The notes beneath the pieces were generated by a model. That model saw nothing but the letters and a program-made list of their open reading frames with translations, was not told the origin of the DNA and made no database searches. DNA of 64,000 nucleotides from Neoscytalidium dimidiatum. Its lineage: Eukaryota > Ascomycota > Dothideomycetes > Botryosphaeriales > Botryosphaeriaceae. The stretch lies in the NCBI GenBank assembly GCA_037367355.1, contig CM074704.1, forward strand, positions 2,666,001 through 2,730,000, given 5' to 3'. Both the position numbers and the translations under genes were made by a program. This document shows, piece after piece, positions 53,490-62,718 of the stretch (the first letter of the stretch is position 1; the number at the start of each line of letters is the position of its first letter).

Positions 53490-55788
53490 TCACAGGCCCT
53501 GCCCGTCTTTAAAAGCAGCAAAGATTTGATCGAGGTCAACACCCGGGAAGTCCCAGCTCAGCTCGTCACTCTTGAGACTTGGCGCCAGGCCATTGGGAGA
53601 CTGATTCCAGAACAGCTCCAGATTCCACGAGCCATCCATGGGTGTCTGAATGTTGGACATGACGTCGGCGTGGACACCATCTAACATGGGAGGGAGCTGG
53701 TCATCATCGAATGATTCAAGGGTGACATGTTGTGGGACCGGCGTAGTGGCGGCAGAAAGTAGCTGTGCTAAAGGATCCGCTGGCGGTCCATGCCGGTGTG
53801 CCTGTGGCGTCTGTTGTGAAGAGGGCTCGAGTGGCACCATGAGGCGACGGAGAGCAACTTCGGCGCTTAGATCCATGCTGCATACTGCTTGGAGATTTCC
53901 CGCGTTCCAGCGAGTGAGGCAGTCCAACGCGGGGCCGGAATGATCTTCAAGAAACTTTGCGTGGGTCGAAACTTTGGGCCAGCGTTGGGAAATTTTGCGC
54001 AGAAGTTGAGGGATCGTCCTGATCGTCCTGGTGAGTACCGCGGCATCGAAGCCGGTCAGGCAGCAGGGCTCCCCAGCGGCTGTTTTGCGCACGGCGGAGA
54101 TGACGGTCTCAAGTACGCACACACCGCATTCGAATAGCTGGTACAGGGCGTGCCAGATGTAGAAGAGCTTGCCGAGCCGCGTGTTCCGAGAATAAATGCT
54201 GGCTATCGAGATGATGGCGTTCAGGGCGTTTTTCCGCATGTCCGGAGTTGGGTCTGGAAACCTGACGGACGGGGCGTTGAGGCGGAAAATGTTAGTCTGA
54301 TACATAAGCTCTCGAAACTCAATCTTCTCTCCTGGGCGGCCGTTTCCGCTCGTGTGAGTGGCAGCATACCACTCCTCGATACGTTGAACCGCACGCTTGC
54401 GCCACGTATCCAGAGGAAGTGGGCACGGAGAAAGCAGAGAGGCGCCATTCTTGGAAAGCATGGCTGACACTTCGGCCTCGTACTGCCGCAGTGGCCAGAT
54501 GTGTGTGACCGGGGACTGTTCCGTGCCGGAGGGATCCGAGCTACCGAAGAGTGATTCTGGGTACTGCGTTCCGGGATTAGCTTGAAGGGGGCTGCTGGCC
54601 GTACGGACAGCCAACAGTGCTTACCTTTGCGGTGATTGCACGGCGGGGGAACACGAAGGCCCTGCCGATGACGAAATGGCATGCACTGACACTTTGATCA
54701 GCATTGGCATACGTAGAAGCGGCAGGGAGATTCTCACGCATCCACGCTGTATACGGCCCAGAAGATCTTACGGCGGATGTCGAGGGTAGACCGGTCCAGT
54801 TTGGCCTGCTCGTAGTGGGGAAGCTCCTGGTGAAGGCCAAGCTGCACAGCGAGGCGCAGGGCAGCGCCGATGGTGTTCATCACATTGACAGCACGCGGGT
54901 TGACAAAACCGTAATGAGTAAGGAGGAGCAGGGCGCGTAGGCGCTGCCAGGGCTGCTCGTCGCTGATGTAAGCGAGGTGGCTTTTGGCGGTGTTCCAGAA
55001 TTCCTCAGCAGCGGCGGTGGCGCGCGCTTCGTCATGGCGGATCAGCGTTGTGGCCTGCCGAAGTCAGCCGGACAACATTGCTGCGGAGGATGGGAAGGCA
55101 ATCGCACGCTGATTGCCAGGGCAATGGCCACGAGGAAGACGTCGAAATGGGAAGCAGCAGCGCCGTCCTGTGCAAAGACCCTTTCGCAAGAGGCTCGCAA
55201 CTGGGCCTCCTCTATGTAAGGCGCCTGGGGAAGGTAGATGTCGGTGTAGTTCTTGAGCATGATGTCAATGACATGGCGGGGGATGAGGGAGATGGTGCTG
55301 CAGCGAGTGTTTTCCGGGGGCGGGTCGGCGTGTTCGCCCTCGACAAGCAGGGCGGGAAGTGGAGACTGCGAGAGGAAGACGGGTGAGCTGAGCGAGACGA
55401 GCGGGTGACGGGGCACGAAAGAGGGGCGAGAGGAATGATTGTGGGCGCGGTGGTGGTGGTGCTGGTATGGCTCGGCGATGGAGGTGGCCAGCGACTGGGT
55501 CAGAGCGGAGACGGCGGCGTCGACCAGCTTGCCGCGGTCGACAGACTGCTCGGAACGCAGGCGGAGCAGCTCGATCTCCAGCTGGGCGACCTTGTCCTCG
55601 AGGTAGGCGACGTCGCTGCGCGGGCGCTCGCGGCCCTCGACGGCATCGTAGCCGACGCAGGGCACGTTCGCGCGCTCGCAGGCGCCGCAGGTGGGGAAGC
55701 GGAGGTCACATCTGGTCTTGCGGTGGCGGCAGCGGTAGCAGGCCTTGGTTATGCGGTGGTTGGAGCTGGAGGTGCGGACGGGAGGCAT
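53490..55788 (-). CDS. Zn2Cys6 transcription factor with fungal-specific TF domain
   Basis: Four exons, 55108-55788, 54738-55054, 54625-54685 and 53490-54563, give 710 residues. The zinc cluster is CYRCRHRKTRCDLRFPTCGACERANVPC (28 residues; C-x2-C-x6-C-x6-C-x2-C-x6-C), followed by a linker and a leucine-rich coiled coil (VAYLEDKVAQLEIELLRLRS). The middle homology region shows IPRHVIDIMLKNYTDIYLPQ, TTLIRHDEARATAAAEEFWN, NVMNTIGAALRLAVQLGLHQ, LDIRRKIFWAVYSVDAACHF and IGRAFVFPRRAI. The chosen start is the first ATG in frame; the open frame runs further upstream but only through a 17-bp tandem repeat. The start codon sits in one arm of an 8-bp inverted repeat (CATGTCTG...CAGACATG). It is divergent from a second Zn2Cys6 gene only 379 bp away. 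Confidence 0.92.
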
Positions 55789-55818
55789 GTCTGGCCGCCG
55801 CCCATTGCCGCAGACATG
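55786..55818. repeat. Inverted repeat covering the start codon of the minus-strand regulator
   Basis: CATGTCTG at 55786-55793 and CAGACATG at 55811-55818 are exact reverse complements with a 17-base GC-rich loop. In the mRNA of the minus-strand gene they could form a hairpin that includes the AUG. Confidence 0.5.
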
Positions 55819-55880
55819 CAGGGTGCAATTGACGCGACACGGCGAAGAGGCGGACACGGCGGAACCTGGACAGACGGCTG

Positions 55881-55948
55881 GAAGAAGCTGGGAGCTGGAA
55901 GAAGCTGGGAGCTGGAAGAAGCTGGGAGCTGGAAGAAGCTGGGAGCTG
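55881..55948. repeat. Four exact 17-bp tandem repeats between divergent regulators
   Basis: The unit GAAGAAGCTGGGAGCTG is repeated four times without a mismatch (55881-55897, 55898-55914, 55915-55931, 55932-55948). It lies in the 379-bp space between two divergent Zn2Cys6 genes. Confidence 0.9.
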
Positions 55949-55974
55949 TTGCCGGCGGCCACGACCTTTCTTCC

Positions 55975-56001
55975 CTTCCTTCCTTCCTTCCTTCCTTCCT
56001 T
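55975..56001. repeat. (TTCC)n tetranucleotide repeat
   Basis: A TTCC array in the promoter of the plus-strand regulator. Confidence 0.8.
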
Positions 56002-56167
56002 CTTTCGTTCCTTCGCCTATCTCCTTATCGCGCGTCGGCTTAACGCCTCCCCTTCCTTCCGGCGGCGGTGCGCGTGCTCCAGGTTACAGGCGCGGTGCTA
56101 CAGGTGCGCCAGCTCCCCCCAGCCTGCTTACTTCCCACGTTCTCCCTCTGCCGCCCGTCTTCTCCGC

Positions 56168-58069
56168 ATGGCGCTCCAGACGTGCAAGAGATGCCGCAAA
56201 AGACGCATCAAGGTCAGTGCCCGGTCTCGCCATTCCTCCCCCAGCTCCATCGATCTCGTAATTCGCGCCCCGCTCACCTCCACCCACAACCGCCAGTGCG
56301 ACCTTCAGCTCCCGTCGTGCAGCTCGTGCCAGCTCGTCGATACCGAGTGCCTCTTTTTGGATGACTCGCTGGGCCACGAGGTCCCGCGGAGGTGCGGCTC
56401 CCCAGAGATGTGCCTGGCGCCCGTTGACCCGACCCTGCTCCAGCTACCTTCATGCGTTGAACGTCAAGGTCGAGCAACTCGAGGCCGAAATACGCGCGCT
56501 CCGAGCCGCGCAAACCACTCCTGCTCCCCGGCAGCCGAATCCAGCGGCGCTTCTCCACTCGGCGCCCGACTTCAACCTGCTGCCGCGCCATGCTCAGGCC
56601 GTGGGCTCCGGCCATGCCTCCACCGACTCGTACCTGGGCCCTGGCAGCTCAGCCGAGCTCCTGGGAAATCTTCTTGCCGCTCTGGTGCGGGGAGAGCTTG
56701 CCAACGACGCCTCCAATCCCAGCCCTCTACCCAGATTCATCGCGCGTTTCCGGGATGGCGATGATCAACATTCTCTTGCCTTCCCCGCGCTGAACCTCAA
56801 AACAAACCCTGGCAAGCTCGAGACCCAGTCGCTGCAGCACCCTCAGGTCCAGCGAGCCCTCGCCGAGTACTACGCAAAAGCTGTTCAGCCAAGCTTCCCG
56901 CTTCTCTCTCCCGATCACTTGCGCTCGCTACTTGGTTACGAGAATCCTCTTCGTCAAGCTGCCAGTGACGCTGAGAAGTTGTGCATTCACGGAACGCTTG
57001 CCGTCGCTTCAGCTCTGGTTGCCCGCGACCTGGACAGAGATCAAAGCGTCGCGGCTTCTCTCTGGGCTGAGAAGCTCTTTGACCACCTCGCCCGCTCGTA
57101 TCCTACCGATGGCTCAGAGTCCTCCGATCCGTTTCAGCCCATACTCCCCCTTTGCTTCTTGGTCCTTCTCGACCTTGTCTCTCCTGGCTCCTCTCGAGGC
57201 TCGATTTGGGAAACCGTTGGATCCGCCTCCCGCATGTTTGTGGCAGTGTGTGAGGAGAGCCAACAGTTTGATGACGATTGCCAGCGGATCGGTTTCTGCC
57301 TCTACTCGTTTGAAAGGTATCCGCTACCCACCTGACCTCTACCACTTCTCTAATTCTCCACAGTATTCTGTCGTGCCATTTCCATCGGCCCTCCCTCCTT
57401 TGCAACTCGGCCCCACCGTCCTTGGGTGCCTTCTCTCCCGAGTACGACTTCCTCTCTTCGACATTGCAAGCCAACCGCACCGTGTACGCCATCAGCCAGC
57501 ATTTTGCCCTCAACCACGACCCCTCTCCAGGTGACTTGGAAGCCTTGATTCCTCTAAATCTCAGAATAGTGCCGGAATTTCACCTCTCGGAGATGTCCTT
57601 GGCCCAGGCGCAGATCTATCTTGCCCTCCACCCCCTGTTTACATCTCCGTCAGCAGGTCCTCACAGCTGCTCACCGGAGCTCCTGAGCAAAATTGCCGCT
57701 GCCGCATCTGCATACATCGCTTCCACCTCCAAACTGAACAGAGAACACCGGATCCTGAGCATTTGGATCACTATGGAATCTGTGCTGCTGGCCGGAGCCG
57801 TCTGGGGCGCTTATTTGATTCTCAGCAAGCAAGGAGAGCCCAAAGTTCTTCCGCAAACACCTACCACAGCTGTACAGAAAGGCTCTTCTATGGAACCTCT
57901 CCTGCAGTGCTCTACCCTACTAGCCTCTTTCGCCGAGCGGTGGAAACCAGGGAGTTCCTACGTGCAAGCTTGGGAGGCCTTTGTAGAGATGCTTTTGGCC
58001 GACCTGGATGTCCATAAGAAGGCAATAAATCCTCATCCGGCCCCGCAGGACAGCCGAATATATGAATGA
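56168..58069 (+). CDS. Zn2Cys6 transcription factor
   Basis: Four exons, 56168-56212, 56297-56391, 56444-57316 and 57364-58069, give 572 residues. Intron 1 splits the zinc cluster after CKRCRKRRIK, which joins CDLQLPSCSSCQLVDTEC (C-x2-C-x6-C-x6-C-x2-C-x6-C). The basic RKRRIK contacts DNA in this class. A coiled-coil dimerisation segment follows (YLHALNVKVEQLEAEIRALR). The middle region contains ALAEYYAKAVQPSFPLLSPD, LCIHGTLAVASALVARDLDR and FCLYSFESILSCHFHRPSLL, a match to the fungal transcription-factor domain. It resembles the short single-repeat regulators that often sit inside gene clusters. Its promoter is shared with the neighbouring minus-strand regulator; its 3' end faces the P450 gene 97 bp away. 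Confidence 0.92.
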
Positions 58070-58165
58070 TTCTGTTCTCGTGGCGCTACACATCTCGATT
58101 TTCTATATCTTGACTAGCGGAAACGCACGATCATCCTGCAACGGCGACAAAGGCCTCCTGCTCCT

Positions 58166-59972
58166 TCACGTCAGCACCAAGTGCGAAGTCGCCCTTTTGC
58201 TCTGTGCCAGATTTCTCAGAAGCACCTCCCTAGGCTGTCTCTCCTCAAGCCTCAATCTGTACCTTTTGGGTAATACGGAGGCGTCCTTTCTGTTCTCGTT
58301 GAAGTCGATGTAATCCGTGGTCGGTGGCGCCTCCTTGCTGGCTGAGAACTTGAAATGGACGATCAGCCTCACGAAGGTAGCGTAGAGAATCCTATTCGAG
58401 AGCGCAATGGCAGTGCAAGCTCTGGATCCAGCACCGTACGAATAGTGGTAGGGAGCCGGAACCTTGAACTTGCTGTCTGCATCCAGCCACCGCTCGGGTC
58501 GGAAGACGTGCGCGTCCGGCCCGTACGCCGTCTTGTCTGTTCAATTGTCAGCGTATTACGCTCCAAATCATCCCCTTTTACTTACCGTGGTTGATAGCTT
58601 GAGCATTCATATACACCGTCACGCCCTTCGGAATCTTCACGCCATTGTATTCCATCTCCTTGAATGTCTGCCGGGGTGGCAACAACTGAATCGCACAGTA
58701 GTACCTCAGCATTTCCCTGACCAGTGCAACAACATATTCAACATTCTCCTCCAAGAGGCACTTTTCCCAAGCCTCCTCAGGACTGCCATATACGCTCATG
58801 ATGGCGTCATACGCCTTTTGCTGAACCTGCTGTCCTTCATCTGTGCTCAGGACCCCTAACCCAGCAATACCCGTCGTCGCAAGCGTCTCGAACCCTCCGG
58901 AAACAAGTCCAACATTGATGCTTCGGATCTCCGCCTCGGAGAGCTTGACCTCGGACTTTCCCCTGAGCAAGCCTTCGGCGATACAATCGACGGATTTACC
59001 GGCGTCGACTGCTTTCTGAACGCGAGCTAATAGTGCATCCAACCAGACATCGCGCTTGGCCGTGATCTTCTTGGCTAGCGCACTCCGAGGGTTCGGCAAG
59101 TACCGGTAGAAAGGAACGTAGTCCTGGATATTGTTGTTGGTGCTGCGGAACGTGCTCACCGTGTGTGCTGTCGTCAGGATGTCGTGCAGCAGCGGGTCTG
59201 AGACGTCGTCGAAGCGGGAGGCATAGCAGAGCAGCGTCGTGAAGTTGAGCGTGGCCCGTAGGAAGAAGATGCGCGGATCGACTTCTTTGGTGAGACTGTT
59301 GGTAGAATCGTCCAGGGCCGCAGCGAACATGTCGGCCACCAGCCCGTGGACCTCAATATCGTAGAGTGGTGCATTTCGTTGGATGGCGGGCCGTGTCATG
59401 AAGGCCCCGACAGCGGTGCGCTTGCGCTTGCAGGATTGATCCCAAGGCGAAGTCCCAATTGTGGCACCTTTCGTGAGCAAGTCAACTCATGCCACTCCAG
59501 ATAAAGCTGTATCCTCCTCGCTCCTCAACGCAAGATTTCGTGAAGATCGATTCAAGAATGAATATATAGACTTCTTCGACGTACCCTGCGTGTTACTGAC
59601 CATCTTATGAAATGTCCAAAAGATTGGCCGGTCTATAGTCGCGCTCGCATTTTTCTGGATGAAATGCTGTGCCGCGTCGAATGTGTTCAGAACAATGATC
59701 CGCCTGTTTCCGAGCTTCGCCTGCAACAGCGGCCAGTCATTCTCAGCCGACCATTTTTGCAGTGCGGAAGGATGATCATTGCCTAAGGCTTTGATGTGCC
59801 CGTAGAAAGGAACGGCGCCAGATGGTTCAGGGATTCCCCGAATGTGCGGTACGTCTGTGCCATAAGCTGCGACATACAGGAAATAGACGAGTAGAATCGC
59901 CGAGAAGATAACGGTAATCGGGCGGACGTTCTCTAGGATAAATGCCAGTGGACCTTGAGGTATGTTTGCCAT
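58166..59972 (-). CDS. Cytochrome P450, CYP504 (phenylacetate hydroxylase)-like
   Basis: Three exons, 59585-59972, 58586-59467 and 58166-58536, give 546 residues. An N-terminal membrane helix (PITVIFSAILLVYFLYVAAY) is followed by VPHIRGIPEPSGAVPFYGHI, which is typical of CYP504. Further along are the I-helix VSGGFETLATTG, the ExxR helix VALVREMLRYY, FRPERWLDA and the heme loop HYSYGAGSRACTAIALSNRI with its cysteine. The YGAGSR.C spelling and the SNRILY segment are shared with phenylacetate 2-hydroxylase and 3-hydroxyphenylacetate 6-hydroxylase of Aspergillus. The second residue after the Cys is Ala instead of Gly, a change also known in some P450s. It would hydroxylate an aromatic acid in the ER. 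It is head to head with a short-chain dehydrogenase across 528 bp. Confidence 0.88.
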
Positions 59973-60500
59973 TTGAGCCAGAAGCAAAACAAAAGAGGAC
60001 GAAATGACGGACGAATGGTTACGGTGCCGTTGGAAAAGTAGCCAGCTCCGCTCCGTGCCGAGGAATTTGCTGGATAGCTTTATAAGAGCAGCGCTACTGA
60101 TTGTACGGCTTAGGCTTATGCAGGCAACCTTTTTTCAATGACACACAGTTGCCGATGTCTCGGATGTCCATACAAGGTCCGCGGTGGGAGCTCAACGCAG
60201 CGTGTATGATTAGCTTAACCCCCTCCATCGGATATCCCCGTCGGACTACTCAACAGACTCGGGAATCCCCGCTGCCATCATCATACGTCTGGGTCTTATC
60301 GTGCGTAATACTCGCGAACGCTGATGCGCGCTTCCAGTTGCCGATGTAGAATGGGCGGTCGCGTTCTTGTTCAACAGAAAAATGAGGAGTGCGAAATCTT
60401 AAAAATACTCTTAGGCTGACCAGTTGGAAGTTACTCTTAAATCATCCCTACCTCTTCATTCATATTTTCCTCTTATTTGCAGTAGATTTAGCATCGCGAC
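59973..60500. promoter_or_regulatory. Shared promoter of the P450 and SDR genes
   Basis: A 528-bp space separates the two ATGs. Just before the SDR ATG it has a pyrimidine-rich stretch (CTACCTCTTCATTCATATTT). No single factor site can be named by eye with confidence. Confidence 0.45.
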
Positions 60501-61590
60501 ATGACAGATCTCAAGGCAGAAAAAGCATTTTCTATTCCGGGTCGCGTCGCAGTAATCACAGGTGGAGGTAAGTGAACACTATTGCCTAAAGATCTCGATG
60601 CCCTCGATCAATTCGGACCTGATGGTCAAAACTCCCATCGATGCTACGAAATTACCCGCAGCTTACACACTTCATTGAACTCCAGCTGGTGGCCTCGGCA
60701 CGTCTTTTGCAAAGTGCTTTCTCATCAATGGCGCCTCTGTTACGCTTATCGACCTCTCCACGTCAGCCCTCGAAACAGCTGCATCCGGCCTCCGCCGCCT
60801 GAAAGAAGACCTGGAGCTTCCCGGTGGTATTTCTATAGTTCAGGGCGATCTGAGCACCCACGCAGGCGTCCGCAGCGTCGCATCACGTATTATGTCTACG
60901 CATTCGAGCCTCGATATACTCGTGCACGCGGCTGGGATCAGGATACTGAATGATAAGATATTCGAGCCGGGCCAGCCGCTTGAGTCTCTTGTCGAAGCTA
61001 CCAAGAGTCTGGCTTGGGAGGACATGGAGCGGAGCTTTCAGATCAACGTCATGGCGCAGTACTACCTGACAGCTGAGCTTCTCAGCCCGCTGGGAGTGGC
61101 GGCAAAACTGAATGGAGGGAAAGATGGGCGTGGATGCGTGGTGTGCTTCAGCAGTGCTGCAGGCCGGCACAATGCACAATTCGTACCGGCCTATCAAATC
61201 AGTAAGGCGGCCGTAGATCATCTGGTAAGAATCATGGCGGCCGAATTTGCAGATCACTACAGTGCGTATCCCCTTTCGCAACGGTGGGCTACTCGCTCTG
61301 GCATCGTAGCCGAACGCCTGATACTTACATGACGGGTAGTCCGAGTCAACGCCATAGCGCCAGGAATATTCCCCAGCGGCATGTGTTCCATAGATGAGAA
61401 TGATCCGAATTCGAACCTTAAGCTGTCCTTCGACATGCCGGCAAGGCGCCCGGCGAGCGAGATGGAGATGGCAGCATCGGTGCTATATTTAGTCAGTCCT
61501 GCAGGTGCATACACCACAGGACATCACCTGGTTGCAGATGGTGGGCGGTTGCTTGTAGCGGCAGGGAGAATCAGCAAGCCGAAGCTGTAG
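60501..61590 (+). CDS. Short-chain dehydrogenase/reductase
   Basis: Three exons, 60501-60567, 60686-61261 and 61340-61590, give 297 residues. Intron 1 (118 bp) splits the cofactor motif: AVITGGA plus GGLGTSFAKCFL, which is TGxxxGxG. Then come VTLIDLSTSALET (an Asp at the end of strand 2 points to NAD(H)), ILVHAAGI, the catalytic serine in VVCFSSAAGRHN, the YxxxK in VPAYQISKAAVDHL, and VNAIAPGIFPSGM. The C-terminus has AASVLYLVSPAGAYTTGHHL and VADGG. This is a classical SDR of the beta-ketoacyl reductase/gluconate dehydrogenase type; the substrate is open. The divergent promoter suggests that it acts with the CYP504-like enzyme, for example oxidising an alcohol that the P450 makes, but that is inference. 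Confidence 0.92.
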
Positions 61591-62718
61591 AGCGCTGATC
61601 AGGAAGGCCCAAGTGGCAAGGTTAAGAGATGATCAAGGTCTTCCATGACGCAAGTTCGCACGCAGACGGGGCGCTAAGTAATCAGTCGAACTTCTCAGCG
61701 TTGCTGAATTTAGTGCAAATTACCGAACCGATGGTGGTGTGGAGGAGGGGCCGCATGATACGCGCGCTGCATGTGACTGGGAAGACAGAATTGATGAGAA
61801 TCGCGTAATCTTCTATATTCGAGGGTTTTCTGCATTATGCCCGGCTAGTAAAATAAACGGCTATAGCTTATTGGGTCTCGGCGCCGTGCTGGCTGATCCC
61901 TGCCCACTGTCCGGTCTTTTCTCCAAACTCTATCACTCAAAAGGCTAAATATATTCGGATGCGACACCACCCTAGGCTTAGCCTTCACGGAGAATACTGT
62001 GGTATGCAGCATAAGTATTGTTAGTGCGATATCATTGCGAATCGCCGTGCGCAGTAATTCTACAACCTTCGGTTGGATGGTTTTCCTTTACACCTGACCT
62101 CACACCCTCTTGCCGCTGTGGAGACACTAACAATACTTATGCTGGATACCACAGTAGATAGGCCCACTTCAGAATCGGGGAGCTTCACATTCAATGTGAA
62201 TGCCAAAATACGTACCTGTACCGCGGTATCAGCTGCGCCGCATTTTATTTGGAAATGCGCGCAAAAGTCTGAGACCAGACTACACGCTCTGCACTCTGCG
62301 CGTGTCTCCGTTAGTGGCAGCCAACACACTTCAAAAAAAAAAAAAAGGAAAGATCCGTGGCCCCTGGAGCGGAGATGCTTTTACAGGCCTAAGCGATTGG
62401 GCACTATGGTTCGCTCGCAAAGCAGGGGTTACACCGCTGCAGTTTCGCAAGCTAAGAATAGCTAATCTCGCTGCGGCCCCCACCCGGCCGCCGGGCAGCG
62501 CTATTGTCTGCGCTACACATGGAAAGGATAGCTGTTTTGACACTGCGTATGTCGCATAGCCTTGCAACTGAAACACGCATTGGGAAGGTCTTGAGCTGCA
62601 TTCGACGATATATTATTATATCCTGTCATGGCTGCAGCGAGCAAGGAAAGATTCAAATGGCAAGCGACCTGCAGAGTCACTCTATCAGCGGTCTCGTTGG
62701 AGTCATCACAGATCAAGA
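61591..62718. other. Gene-free stretch with a MITE
   Basis: No gene is seen. Apart from the inverted-repeat element at 61997-62154 there is a poly-A tract near 62334. Open frames are short and overlap the element. Confidence 0.5.
61997..62154. mobile_element. Mariner-type MITE, 158 bp
   Basis: The ends are 30-bp inverted repeats: 61997-62026 begins CTGTGGTATGCAGCATAAGT, and 62125-62154 is its reverse complement with one mismatch. TA lies directly outside each end (61995-61996 and 62155-62156), the target duplication of Tc1/mariner/pogo transposons. The 98 bases inside have no coding capacity, so the element would need a transposase supplied from elsewhere. Outside the TIRs the similarity stops at once, which supports the boundaries. 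Confidence 0.8.

Noticed and set aside
55789..55962. N-terminal extension of the minus-strand regulator through the 17-bp repeats
   Set aside because: No ATG is present in that part; the zinc cluster follows closely on the ATG at 55788.
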